This document shows positions 50,532 to 61,156 of a stretch of 64,000 bases of DNA, in pieces. Location: contig NC_067206.1 in assembly GCF_026262505.1 (NCBI RefSeq), positions 26,551,896 through 26,615,895 on the forward strand, in the 5' to 3' direction. Made by a program: the position numbers and the translations under genes. The notes beneath the pieces are model-generated. The model searched no databases, had not been told where the DNA came from, and saw only the letters and a list, made by a program, of their open reading frames with translations. Origin of the DNA: Trichomonas vaginalis G3 (Eukaryota; Parabasalia; Trichomonadida; Trichomonadidae). The stretch's first letter is position 1, and every line of letters begins with the position of its first letter.

Positions 50532-50619
50532 ATCTGTCCTTACATACAAAATAAAAAAAATATTTTATAAAAAATTAGCGTTATTTTCTATCTTTCACAA
50601 AAGACCAAAAATAAACGCT

Positions 50620-51231
50620 TTACATGTATTTTTCAGCAACTTCGTCAAATAATTTTATAGCTTTATCTATCTCATCTACTTCAAACGTTTCTTTACCTTT
50701 CGTGGGAGCACCATACATTTTCTCAAACTTTTCAAGTAGTTCTGTTTCAGCAGCTCTCATATCATTAACAAACACAACCTTGACTCTATTGACTGTACTG
50801 TCATATCTTAGAGTTATATTATATGTCCTTCCTATCTTATATCTTTTTGTGTTGAAGTCCTTCGGTTTCTGAACGATGTAAAGTAAGCCTTCACTGCAAC
50901 GTTCCGTATCGAATGAACCATATGTTATGAAGTTATATCCAACAACTGGGTCAATCCATAACAAAACTATTGGTATAAGACTTTTGTCAATGAGATATGC
51001 TGTAGTTCCATAGAATTTTACCGATATCATAAGCTCAGGATTTCTTGTCAAAATTTTCTGAGTAGAAGCAATTTTAACCCAATGCCATGTTTTCTTTCCA
51101 GATGGTGTTAGAATGTCTGACAAAGAATATTTGTTGTATTTCTTTGAGTATCTTACGTTTAAATCACCTATTCTAACCACTTTGGTGTCATTGTCTATCT
51201 TTCCAACTGTTTCAAACTCAATGTTTGACAT
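50620..51231 (-). CDS. KilA-N-like plus T5orf172 (GIY-YIG-like) fusion (203 aa)
   Basis: N-terminal KilA-N-like segment (RIGDLNVRYSKKYNKYSLSD, then KKTWHWVKIASTQKIL) and C-terminal T5orf172-type domain: GLLYIVQKPKDFNTKRYKIG, RTYNITLRYDSTVNRVKVVF, RAAETELLEKFEKMYGAP. T5orf172 proteins are nuclease-like relatives of GIY-YIG enzymes. Same leader as the other KilA-N genes. Confidence 0.75.
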   Translation of the reverse strand: MSNIEFETVGKIDNDTKVVRIGDLNVRYSKKYNKYSLSDILTPSGKKTWHWVKIASTQKILTRNPELMISVKFYGTTAYLIDKSLIPIVLLWIDPVVGYNFITYGSFDTERCSEGLLYIVQKPKDFNTKRYKIGRTYNITLRYDSTVNRVKVVFVNDMRAAETELLEKFEKMYGAPTKGKETFEVDEIDKAIKLFDEVAEKYM

Positions 51232-51296
51232 CTCTGTTCTTACATACAAAATAAAAAAAAATAAAAAAATAAAACTAACTTTATTTTTTCTATCTT

Positions 51297-51685
51297 AAGG
51301 AAATTCATGAAATTTGGTCATTTTACTCAGAATTCAATAAAATATATTTTAGGCGACCAGGTCACTCGGTTAAATGAACTTCTCTGAAAAAGTGTGACAA
51401 CATGACATTTTGACAACAACACAGGAAATATACTTCTTCGTAAATGTTTTGTCAAGACTTCTTCGTAATGAGCGTAAATCAGACAAAAATATATTTTAGG
51501 GTAGAAGGGTATATCTACCCCGTTTTCTACCCTCATTTCTACCCCATATGTCCTTACTGAAAAAGTATGTGTTCCATATGTCATTTTACTCAGAATTTTA
51601 CTCAGAATTTTATTACAGAATTCAATAAAAATATATTTTAGGGTAGAAGGGTATATCTACCCGTTTTTCTACCCTCATTTCTACC
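51297..51685 (+). repeat. Hairpin modules D-F (GGGTA type), Polinton 2
   Basis: Module D (51297-51360) has the leader GAAATTTGGTCATTTTACTC and ATATATTTTAGGCGACC. E (51485-51545) and F (51631-51685) have ATATATTTTAGGGTAGAAGG, TATATCTACCC and two more TTCTACCC repeats. The design is the same as in element 1, but the core is GGGTA instead of GGTGA. Confidence 0.75.
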
Positions 51686-51693
51686 ATAACTAT

Positions 51694-52590
51694 TTACAAG
51701 CGTTTTACATGGTATATGTTGTGATGGTTCATGACTTTAAACAGTTTTGTAGCTTCTATTTCTTCACGAAGGATATCAAAAATTTTAACTATGCCGAAGG
51801 TTTCTTTATATTTCTTCTTGACATCTGAAAGAAGGAAATCGTTAGCAGTTGGATAGTTTTTGTTCAGAAATGTCAACATGTCCATTTTATCTTCTGCTGG
51901 TTTCTCTACTTCTTTCTTTAAGTCAGTATGGTCTTTTCTCATTCTTTCTATCTCTTTGACGGAGTAGTTATATTTCCTTGTTGCTGCTTTACATTTTGAA
52001 CATTGTGAGTTCATTTTTGCGTTATATTCTGAAATTTGTCCCTGCTAAAACAAGTAAGGCGTAGATGGTCTTCTTTAACTCAAAGGCTGCTGGTTTTATC
52101 TGTTGTGTTCCATACCTTACCTCTTCTATCTTTATCTCTTATCTGCAAGACACACTCAGCAACTAACGAAACAAAGTTGTCGTAGGTCTTAAATTCTTCA
52201 GATTTATATATGTCAATGAAATATACCATATCGCAGTCTTTGTGGTTGTAATGAAATCCAAGAAACTCATAGTTTACATTACGTATGAACTTCTTTATTT
52301 CAACTGAGTCAGATGGTTTCACTTCTATTTCATCGAATTCTGGAATAGTGAGCTTTGTTGTTGTATTTCAGGAAGTTTAGGTAGATGGTCAATAATATCC
52401 TGCATTTCATAAAGATACTGTTCATTTGTTTTCATCTTTCGCACTACAGTCTAAATCTCCTTGGAGAAGTTCTTGCTTTATCTTCTGGATTTCTGTTTCG
52501 AAAGTATATGAAGAAGGAATGAAGCTTTTCATCTCTACTAACATAGAAGTTGGTTCATGACTAACGAGTTTGGTGCTGTTGTTGCTGACA
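51694..52590 (-). pseudogene. 304-residue-type unknown gene, element 2 copy
   Basis: Homologue of 23138-24052, again bracketed by hairpin modules. Broken. Confidence 0.65.
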
Positions 52591-52715
52591 TGTTCTTACA
52601 ATAAAAATAAAAAAATATTTTTTGGTGGGACTACCTTTATTTTATTTCAGCACAAAATGAACGAGTTTGGTTTAAAAATACGGTGGAGCCAAAAATGGCT
52701 CGACCTCAAAACAAG

Positions 52716-52775
52716 CATTTTGTGAAGAATATACCAACCGCGGAAAACGGCGGGTTGCTTTTTTTATACAAAATT
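52716..52775 (+). repeat. Inverted fragment of the third KilA-N gene
   Basis: About 58 bp nearly identical, in inverted orientation, to 53292-53350 inside the KilA-N 3 coding sequence; shared cores include TTCACAAAATG and ACCCGCCGTTTTCCGCGG. Confidence 0.8.
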
Positions 52776-52798
52776 CAAGAGTTTTGTGTGTTTTCTAC

Positions 52799-52860
52799 GA
52801 GGGTAGAAAGAGGGTAGAAAACGGGGTAGATATACCCTTCTACCCTAAAATATATTTTTG
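52799..52860 (-). repeat. Hairpin module G (GGGTA type), inverted
   Basis: AGGGTAGAAAACGGGGTAGA followed by TATACCCTTCTACCCTAAAA. It lies at the 3' end of the KilA-N 3 gene, in opposite orientation to D-F. Confidence 0.75.
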
Positions 52861-52875
52861 TCGAAAAAAAATGGT

Positions 52876-53541
52876 TCATTTACTCACAATATTTTGTACA
52901 AAACGACCCCAAACTTTTAACTTCTTTTCTGCAGCTTCTAATGAAATTTTAGCGAGTTCATATTCTCTAAATTCTCTCTTTAAATCTTCTTGTTCCCATT
53001 GGTCTAGTTCGTATGGAGAATCTCTATAACCAGAACATATCTCACGTTCATGTTCTAATTGTTTTTCACACATTTTTCTAACTTCTTCTTCGAACAAAGG
53101 TTTTGCATTCTCTACTGTATCTTCAAGTTCTTCTTCATCTAATTTCTCATGAACTTTCTTGTCTATGGAGTCCAGAATTTTTCCAACTGCTATACAATAT
53201 TTTGGAGAAGCCCACATTGCTATATAGTTTACGAGTCTTGGGTCTACATACATTCCTCTAACCTGTTTGATTTCATCCGGAATTCCTGCATGAACTTTGT
53301 ATAAAAAGCAACCCGCCGTTTTCCGCGGGTTGGTATATTCTTCACAAAATGCCTTAAAATACTCTTCCCAGGACTTATTTTCCAACAACCTTCTAAAGTC
53401 TTTCCCAAACTGCTGACATATCTTTGTTGCATTTATATAACCATCCTTGTCTCTACGTAAGACTTCAATACCGTTGTAAGTGCCTTTTGTGAATGTTTCG
53501 CCATTAGATTTGTTCGTGAACGTTTTTGCTTCGACTGACAT
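52876..53541 (-). CDS. KilA-N domain protein 3 (221 aa)
   Basis: Classical KilA-N: GIEVLRRDKDGYINATKICQ, FRRLLENKSWEEYFKAF, GCFLYKVHAGIPDEIKQ, RLVNYIAMWASPKYCIAVGK, then a charged helical C-terminus. Likely a DNA-binding regulator. Start at 53541 after the shared TGTAAGAACAGA leader. Bracketed by modules G and H. Confidence 0.82.
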   Translation of the reverse strand: MSVEAKTFTNKSNGETFTKGTYNGIEVLRRDKDGYINATKICQQFGKDFRRLLENKSWEEYFKAFCEEYTNPRKTAGCFLYKVHAGIPDEIKQVRGMYVDPRLVNYIAMWASPKYCIAVGKILDSIDKKVHEKLDEEELEDTVENAKPLFEEEVRKMCEKQLEHEREICSGYRDSPYELDQWEQEDLKREFREYELAKISLEAAEKKLKVWGRFVQNIVSK

Positions 53542-53608
53542 TTCTGTTCTTACATACAAAATAAAAAATATTTTTTAAAAAAACTAAAATATATTTTTTT
53601 CTATCTTA

Positions 53609-53692
53609 AGGAAATTCATGAAAATTCAAGAGGGTAGAAAAGAGGGTAGAAAACGGGGTAGATATACCCTTCTACCCTAAAATATATTTTTC
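53609..53692 (-). repeat. Hairpin module H (GGGTA type), inverted
   Basis: Starts CTTAAGGAAATTCATGAAA, followed by GGGTAGAAAAGAGGGTAGA, the TATACCC inversion and CTACCCTAAAATATATTTT. It touches the end of the next gene. Confidence 0.75.
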
Positions 53693-54551
53693 AATACTTT
53701 TTCAGCACTTTTCCGTAGTTATATATGAAAGACAATTCGAGATAAAAGTCATAGTACAATGGTATAATATGCTGCACACCGTTTGTTGTGAACCAAACTT
53801 GAAAGTCAGAGAAACTGTTACTAGGTGGTTCGTAGAATTTAGAAGCAAAGTCATAAAAGTCCTTACCGATACAAAGAAAACTGTTGTTGCTTGAACTGAA
53901 ACTTGCATGACACATAACATTTTGAGGGTCGAACACGTTTCTATAAACTGTCAAATCTGTTGGTGGGCGTATAAATTTAAACGGACCGTCAGGTGGTAAT
54001 GGTTCGTTCTGGTTTAGTAACCGAAGAAATTGTGCCCAAGAACGTTTGTCTACTTCCCAAAATAAAAACTGTGTATCTCTTGGAGGGTTATTTTCAATCC
54101 TTTGAAATGAAACTGTGGAGTTCATCTTGTCATATTCTAGTTTCAGATAGTATGTTCCATTTAGTAAAGAATCGTATTTTTCTTGAAATTCCCAGTAGTA
54201 TTTGTTTATTTGAGTTTGAAAGTCATTTAGAGTCTTCTCAAGGTTTTCGTCTGAACGAATTGTAAAGATTCTCATTTCGTCAAATTTGTCTATTAGACCA
54301 TCAGAACCTCTATACTGACCATGAAAATATACTGCAAACATAAACGCGTTAGTTCTATTTGAAAACAAAACTCTTCTAAATCCTATTGCCTTTGCATCTG
54401 AAGGACTTTGAAGCCAACGAATTGGAAAGTCAAACCTGTAAGCTCCGGATGAAATTTCTTCATCTGATATAGTCCTACCGGCGTTTGTAAAGATATAGTC
54501 TAACGGTTTTGTATCTGCTACTTTTGTTCTTTGTTTTTCAACCTGAAACAT
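53691..54551 (-). CDS. Diverged paralogue of the 282-residue protein (286 aa)
   Basis: Starts MFQVEKQRTKVADTKPLDYI. It aligns along its length with 34125-34973 (shared AIGFRR, HASFS, FQVWFTTNG, DFYLELSFIYNY) but is clearly diverged and on the opposite strand. So element 2 holds two members of the family. Open. Role unknown, probably structural. Confidence 0.65.
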   Translation of the reverse strand: MFQVEKQRTKVADTKPLDYIFTNAGRTISDEEISSGAYRFDFPIRWLQSPSDAKAIGFRRVLFSNRTNAFMFAVYFHGQYRGSDGLIDKFDEMRIFTIRSDENLEKTLNDFQTQINKYYWEFQEKYDSLLNGTYYLKLEYDKMNSTVSFQRIENNPPRDTQFLFWEVDKRSWAQFLRLLNQNEPLPPDGPFKFIRPPTDLTVYRNVFDPQNVMCHASFSSSNNSFLCIGKDFYDFASKFYEPPSNSFSDFQVWFTTNGVQHIIPLYYDFYLELSFIYNYGKVLKKY

Positions 54552-54605
54552 TTAATATATGTAAAAATATACTGTTTTAAAACGTTTTTACTTCATATTT
54601 CTCAT

Positions 54606-55325
54606 CTAACAAACATGTTGTCTGACTGCTTGAGGGTTAGGTTGGTACCATTCGAACTTCACGCTTACAATTCCTTCAATTGCATTCAAAATGTCTGAGT
54701 CGGAGTCAAACATTTGTTCTCTCTTTGTAGTCTTGAAAGCGTCAAGAAGTTGTGCGGCTGTTGTGACATTGCCATGTGAGTAGTATATATGACCGTCCAA
54801 ATCTGTTATAGTTAGTCTGAGATTGTGTCCTTTCTTATTTCCGTCTTGAATTGCAGCAAGTACTCCCATGAAGCCTTCTTTGTTCTTTCCTTCGTCAAAG
54901 TTTACTGTAAAGGTTCGACCAGATGTAATTTGACTTCTAACTTCACGATACTTTTCATATGCATATCTTGTTCTTTCCATGGGAGCATGTGCGTCTTCAC
55001 CTTTTCCTTTTTTCCTTCTCAAAGGATGCAATTGTTCGTTATGTTTCCAGTAGAATCTGGCAAAGCCGTCTTGTCCTTCAACTTGCGGCTCGTTAACATT
55101 GAAAGGCAAGTTCATAAGACGTTCTTCTTCTAACCTCTCTAATCTGTTTGGATAGTTTGCGCGTGCTGTTTCTAAGTCCATTTCGTAGGTCAGACCAGCA
55201 AGTTTGTCATAGACTTTTATGGGTCTTCCCTTCCTATATTTAAAATTCTTCGAAACTCTCCAACCATATCTTTGCAACTCTGCTTTTATTCTAGCAGATT
55301 TTCTATCCATTCTATATAGAGGCAT
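54606..55325 (-). pseudogene. Protein-primed-type PolB, partial copy in element 2
   Basis: Only the N-terminal region seen in element 1 (from MDRKSARIKAELQRYGW) is present; the polymerase motifs have no counterpart here. Element 2 therefore lacks a whole polymerase gene. Confidence 0.75.
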
Positions 55326-55357
55326 TTTTTATAAAAATAAAAAAATACTGTTTTCTT

Positions 55358-55942
55358 TTACTTTACATAACCTCCTGCTACCAGAAGCCTTTGACGCCAA
55401 CCCATACCAGCTAATGAAGGTTGACTTGGTTTAGTTTGGAAACTAACCTTTGGTTTTGGTTTATCTTCAGTTTTTGGCTCACCTTCTTCTATCTGTTTTT
55501 CGTCACTTTTCGGTTCCTCTGACTTTACCTCACTTGCAGGTATGGTTGTGTCGTCAACATCTTCATAAATATCATATGCCATTTGTTTTTGTTTTCCTTT
55601 CAACTTTTTGTGTTTGTTGTAAAGTTTAGAATATTTCGACTCTAAGTCAATGAGATGTTCTATAATGAACTGTTGGTCAGTGAAGTAAACTTTTCCATCT
55701 GTTGTCTCGAAAGCTCCTTCAGACTTCAATATTTTATTTGTGAGAGTCTGTTTCTTTTTTGAGATACTAGCCGTTCCATTTCTATGAAAAGTGACTTTAT
55801 AGTTAGGGTTTGTATTTCCAGACCTGGCACTTTCTATTATTGAATTTTTCTCTTCATCTGTAAGTTCTTTGACAGGTTTTGACAATGGTTCTGAACTTTT
55901 TGTTTGTGGTGTCAAATCTACCGTTTCAACTTCTTCGGTCAT
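55358..55942 (-). CDS. Unknown Polinton protein, element 2 (194 aa)
   Basis: Nearly identical to 29889-30473 and open, with the same low-complexity Glu/Lys/Pro region. Confidence 0.65.
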   Translation of the reverse strand: MTEEVETVDLTPQTKSSEPLSKPVKELTDEEKNSIIESARSGNTNPNYKVTFHRNGTASISKKKQTLTNKILKSEGAFETTDGKVYFTDQQFIIEHLIDLESKYSKLYNKHKKLKGKQKQMAYDIYEDVDDTTIPASEVKSEEPKSDEKQIEEGEPKTEDKPKPKVSFQTKPSQPSLAGMGWRQRLLVAGGYVK

Positions 55943-55961
55943 TTCATCTCAGTAAAAAATT

Positions 55962-56117
55962 TTAGTTTGGTTTGTTTTCAACTGGTTGTTGTTGTTTTTT
56001 AAGTCGGTCTAAAACTTCTTGAGGTATAGGAAGAACTTGACAAACACGTGGTTGTGTAACTGCTGGAAGTCGACAAATCCATCTTGAACCCATTTGTCTC
56101 AATGCTGTATTGTTCAT
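55962..56117 (-). CDS. Short Polinton protein (51 aa)
   Basis: MNNTALRQMGSRWICRLPAV onward, ending QQQPVENKPN. Small and basic, with Pro-rich VLPIPQEVLDRLKK. Its leader matches that of the neighbouring 194-residue gene. Function unknown. Confidence 0.5.
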   Translation of the reverse strand: MNNTALRQMGSRWICRLPAVTQPRVCQVLPIPQEVLDRLKKQQQPVENKPN

Positions 56118-56124
56118 TTCATCT

Positions 56125-56536
56125 CAGTAAAAAACTTTACATTCCCCACGTTTGAGGCGGTTGAGGTTGGTTATTGTTTACCCATTGTTGTGCATGGTTA
56201 TATCCTCTGTTAAAGAATCTTTCACCTTGGTCCATATAGTGTCCTGCTTGTTATAGTAGTCATTTGCTTTGTTATAATAGTTTCCTGCTTGTCTTCCTAC
56301 ATTGTCCATCCATCCTTGAACTTTTCCTCTTGTTTCAGGATTTGGAATAAGATTGTTGCATCTCGTGCTACATCCCAACCTTTCTGTACAGTTTGTATAA
56401 TAGGTTGTGCTTTCTCTTTCAGTATACCTAATGTACTCAAAATCTTCCTTCCAACTCCAAATACACCTCTGGCTATTGTTCCCACTGCGGGCAAAAATCT
56501 GGATGCAACTCCTGCTAATGCGCCAAATAAACCCAT
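56125..56536 (-). pseudogene. Small amphipathic Polinton gene, element 2 copy
   Basis: Homologue of 30653-31066 (MGLFGALAG start). Broken. Confidence 0.55.
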
Positions 56537-56553
56537 TTCTTATGGGTTAAAAA

Positions 56554-57513
56554 ATGACGAATCCAAACAAGGACCCCTATGTTTCTAAAGCGACAAAGAA
56601 AGCACTCATGATAAAAATCTTTAGTTCAACACCAAATGCTTGGTTTATGGATATCTTGGAAAACATTCCGAGGTATAGAGAAGATGGACCACCATACTGG
56701 CTAATATTTGTTGGTCAAAACACAAGATACTGTGAAGCCATACCATTACAGTCCAAAAATATTTTAGATGTGAAAACTGCTTTGACAATATTCGTTGACA
56801 AATACCATCCAACAAAACTGACATCTGACTGTGAAAGTTCTTTCAAATCAGACGATATTAAAAACTATCTGCGTTCAAAAAATGTAAACCAATATTTCAT
56901 TGTCGACCAAAACCATTCTGCTCTTGGTGTCATTGACAGTTGTATAAAAATCTTAAGAGACTTAAACCAACCACAAGGTGGTGAAGCAAATGAAATGTCA
57001 TATGACGACAAATACAGACATTTCTCCATGGCAAAGATGAGACAAGTTTTAAATATTTACAATAGCCGTAAACAAAAAGGTTTGGGAAACCACTCCCCCG
57101 AAGAAATGAAAAACAACCCTGACTTAGAGAAAGACTATATATTTAATAGTTTAGTCAAAAGAGACAAACAAGAAAGAATGCCAGGCTTCAAACTTCAGAA
57201 AGGTGACAAAGTAAAAATAGAAATACCTAAACGCGACCCATATGAAAATACTATTGACTATGACAACAATGGGAACTCGACAGGTACTCGCATTCGTGTT
57301 CGTAAAAATAGAAGAAAGTATACAAGAGAATATTATGAAGTTTTAGGCAAACATGGCAAAATGTACAGACTGCAAGCAGAAGATAAAACTACTATTGTCA
57401 GACCTCGTTTCAAACTTGTCAAAGTTCAAGGTGGTATACTTTCAAAGACAGTTCCTAACAAATATAAGACAACTCCTGACGAATATGCTAAAGAAGTGGA
57501 ACATGACGACTAA
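56554..57513 (+). CDS. Retroviral-type (rve) integrase of Polinton 2
   Basis: 319 residues, nearly identical to 31084-32043 and open; the same AWFMDILENI and LTSDCESSFKS core. The integrase is the best-preserved large core gene shared by the two elements. Confidence 0.88.
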   Translation: MTNPNKDPYVSKATKKALMIKIFSSTPNAWFMDILENIPRYREDGPPYWLIFVGQNTRYCEAIPLQSKNILDVKTALTIFVDKYHPTKLTSDCESSFKSDDIKNYLRSKNVNQYFIVDQNHSALGVIDSCIKILRDLNQPQGGEANEMSYDDKYRHFSMAKMRQVLNIYNSRKQKGLGNHSPEEMKNNPDLEKDYIFNSLVKRDKQERMPGFKLQKGDKVKIEIPKRDPYENTIDYDNNGNSTGTRIRVRKNRRKYTREYYEVLGKHGKMYRLQAEDKTTIVRPRFKLVKVQGGILSKTVPNKYKTTPDEYAKEVEHDD

Positions 57514-58627
57514 GCAATTCTATACCATGCGTAAACTGTCATGTAAGGTGGCATGTAGTCTTTACTCTGTCCCGTTGTTTCTGTATATCCTGTAATGCGA
57601 TGTGTATGGCTTCCTCCTCCCTGAGTGTCATCCCAGTAACAATTTATAGCAAACTTAACGTCGTCTTTAACATCATATCCTTTACCTTTTGTCATTCCTG
57701 TCCAATCCCAATATCTATGCTTATGCCAACCTGCTTCAGCTGTAGTTAAATTTATGTAATGACTGTGTGCAGGTAGGTTTTCACCTGAAATCGTTTTACT
57801 TCCACCTGTTTCCTTTGAAGAGTTTGCACAATACAAAAACCTGTCGACTATTTGAGTCCAAGTTCCGAGACCAAGTACTACTTCTGGTTTGGTAGAGTTC
57901 ATTGACGTGTAAATAGAACCTATAGGATATAGTGTTTGAAGTATTTCTGTCTTTAATGTTTGAAGCTCTGTTTTGTCTGCTTTCTTATATAACTTTTCTT
58001 TCAAGTTCATTTACGTCAGAGATGCTATGTCTATGATATTTTTGTGAGTATGTTCCTTCTGTCCATTGAAAATATACTCTTTTGTTGCATCTACATATCC
58101 AGCTACCCATGTCGAGTCTGCTTTCTTCTTTAACTCATCGTTAACATATGTTTTGTCAGCTTTAAGGTCTAAACATCCTGAAACCCACCCTGTATTGGCT
58201 TTACCTTCTAAAATCTTTGTTGTCCGTTCATGGTACCATTCAACCATTTCTTTAATTTTTTCATCCTTTTCATTCACATATTCCTTATCTGCCTTCTTCA
58301 CTAACGCACTAGCCACACGTGCTAACTCATCGTCAACATACTCTTTGTCAGCTTTGTTGTCAATATCTGCTTTCAAAAGAAGTTCATCTATAGGTTTCTC
58401 GTTTAAAGTTCTTTTTGTTGGATTTATACAAACAGTATGGTTCTTACTGTCTTGAAACAGAAACTCGTCTGTCAATGGGTTTATCGTCAGTTTTAAGTTT
58501 CCTTCTTTCAATGACTCAGATATCTTAGAATAGTTTGAAAAGTTTGTTGTGTTCTTATTTAGAGCTTGCAAAATGAGTTGTCGGTTGTGTTGTATTTTCT
58601 CTCATAGACGCTGTTTCTTTCGACATT
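57510..58627 (-). pseudogene. Tail-fibre/collar-like gene, element 2 version
   Basis: The N-terminal anchor and C-terminal tip match element 1, but the middle differs: no 22-residue repeats, instead KADKEYV/KADKTYV-type segments, and a changed tip start (YPIGSIYTSMNSTKPEVVLG). Broken. Confidence 0.7.
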
Positions 58628-58645
58628 TTTATTCTAGATAAAATA

Positions 58646-59493
58646 TGCTTCAATAGAAAAAGAAAATTCAAGAGTTGCTACAACTAAACCATTAGATGAA
58701 CTTTTTACGAATGTCGGTCAAAAGTTTGAGACAGAGACCGTAAAGCATGAAGGCTATCGTTTTGACTACCCATTGAGATGGTTTAAGAGACCCATCCGTC
58801 ACAAAAGCTGTTGGCTTTCGTAGAATGAAGTTCATTTCAGAAGCCATACATGGTTTCCCATTTACGGTCGCTTTTGAAATCGATACTATAACAAAGAGAA
58901 ACGTATGTATGAGAAATTTGAACAGGGAAAACTTTTACAAGTTAGTTTGCTTGTAAATTTAGAAACAACTCTTCAAGCTTTTCAAGAAAAAATAAACGAT
59001 ATCTATCTCGAATATGCAAAACAGTACAACATTGACGAAGGAGAGTACCATCTCGATATTGTTTATGACAGGAAAAATGCAACTGTTAAAATCAATAGAA
59101 TAGAAGACCTTGGAGAAGACGTTTATATTTCTACAAAATATAACAACTTGCATGTATAGGTTTTCTGAGGATGTTTAAATCAGCCTGCAGAATATCCAGT
59201 ACACCCGAACTTTTATGAAGTCGAAAACCCTAATGGAACATATGAAAATGTTTTCGACTCAGATGCTATTATAGTTCATGCTTCATTTTCTGGTGCACAA
59301 AAACTTCTTTTTTATGCTTGGCAAATGACTTTACGAAAAACCTACAAAGCTATACGAACCACCAAGTGGAAGTATTTCAGACTTTCAAGTATGGTTTACT
59401 ACAGATGGAAGAAAGAGAATAATTCCATTATACCACGCGTTTTACTTAGAACTTAGTTTCATATACAACTACTATCGAACGGTAAAAATATAA
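58646..59493 (+). pseudogene. 282-residue-type gene, element 2 close copy
   Basis: Very similar to 34125-34973. Broken. A diverged open relative lies at 53691-54551. Confidence 0.65.
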
Positions 59494-59737
59494 TTTTAAT
59501 ACGGTTGAGGTGTTGGATTTGGTTGCCAACTAGACTGTGGTGCAGTTCAGGCTGTTGTATAACAGGAGCTTGTTCTTCTGGTTCAGGTCTTTAGGTATAA
59601 TACCAACGAACTGACCTACTCTTTTACCAATATTTTTGACTCCGTTCCATACTCCTCTTCCGACAGATTTTATTCCATTCCTATACCTCTTCCAACATTT
59701 CGAAAGAAGTTTCCAATACTACTGAAGAAGCCCATTT
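59494..59737 (-). pseudogene. 80-residue amphipathic gene, element 2 copy
   Basis: Counterpart of 34977-35219. Broken. Confidence 0.55.
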
Positions 59738-59754
59738 TACTATATGTAAAAATC

Positions 59755-60114
59755 TAATGTCCGCCTAGTCTCTTACGTTTCCTTCTGAGTTCCATTGCAT
59801 TCTTTAACTGGAGCTCATACATTCTTATTTCTCCTCTGGTAAAAACATACTCTGGGTCAACTCCTGTGTCGCGTCATCTGCATAGAGTTGTTTATATCCC
59901 ACTTCAGGGTTTGTATAAAACTCTTTCCATCTCATATTTGCATACCATGTGGCAAACCTAACGCAGCGTCATTTGACATGGCAGTTTGCATTTGTACATC
60001 TGTTGGCACTTGACCATAGTTTGCCATTGCAGTTTGTATTCTAACTTCATTTGGAATATTCTCTGGGTTTGGTTGTCCAGGTTGCTGTGCATTCGCTAAG
60101 TTCTGTGCGTCCAT
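59755..60114 (-). pseudogene. 120-residue-type gene, element 2 copy
   Basis: Counterpart of 35238-35600. Broken. Confidence 0.55.
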
Positions 60115-60136
60115 TTAATATTAGATAAAAATATCT

Positions 60137-60268
60137 CTTACGAGTACATATACTGGACATTTGCAGGCATTGTTCATCTTCATATTCTCTATATCTTTCT
60201 GCCACGTCAAATAAGTAAATGACACAATGGAAAAAACCTAAAACAAGTAGTCCTATTTCAAACCACAT
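60137..60268 (-). pseudogene. Small membrane protein gene, element 2 copy
   Basis: Same MWFEIGLLVLGFFHCVIYLF start as 35624-35755. Broken. Confidence 0.5.
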
Positions 60269-61067
60269 TTACTTACTAGTAAAATCTTTGTTATGACACT
60301 TTCTCCAGTTTATAGGACCTCTCTCATATTCTATCTTATCGTATCTAAACTCATAGTCATGTATGTCCTCTAACCATCTCATGACACTTTCCAAACCACT
60401 TTTATCGGATGTAAAGTAAAAGCATGGATGGTTATGTAAAACGTCTAAAGTTCTAAAGAGTCTCTCAAAGTCCAGTCTACTTGGTATTGAAAAATCCCAT
60501 GTGTTATAGAACTGCGGGTCCACTATAAAGAAAACATTTTCCTTGTCTTTATATTTTTCATACAACTCTGTCCAATGACATCTCACAAACTCTATACCCT
60601 CAAATATTTTTCTATGTTCTCTTGAAAACATTTGTATAGTTAAGATATAAAACTTTTGACATAAGTGTTTCAATGTCATGAACTCTTATAGCACCACTAT
60701 ATAATAGTCTAGCAGATATACTATCCCAGTCAATATACTCTGCCTTTTTCAAAACCTCTCTGACAGTATTTTTCTTATCTAATGGTATACGTTCCATCTT
60801 ACCTATAGGTATCTTTTCTTTTAACTCTTTCAATATTTTGTTTGTGTCTGGTATATGTTTGAGACGGTTCATATAGTTGTCGAAGTCATTGCATATAATC
60901 TTTGAGTCAGGAAATATTGTATGGCACAAATGAGATATATAGAAACTTCCACCGAACAAGTCTACAAATGTTAGACCATTCGGTAGTTTCTTAAGTTCTC
61001 TCAATAGAATATCTTTACATCTACTCTTATTTCCAAAGAAGGGTAACGGTGGTTTTGTAAAATTCAT
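60269..61067 (-). pseudogene. D12-class adenine methyltransferase, element 2 copy
   Basis: Close homologue of 35740-36558 with PLPFFGNKSRCKDIL and FVDLFGGSF. Broken. Confidence 0.75.
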
Positions 61068-61156
61068 TTTATATATATAATAAAAATGTTTTTTCCTGAA
61101 AAGTGACAGAAAAGTGACGGGGGGCTAGAGGGCACGAAGTGCCTGGAAGCCCCACT

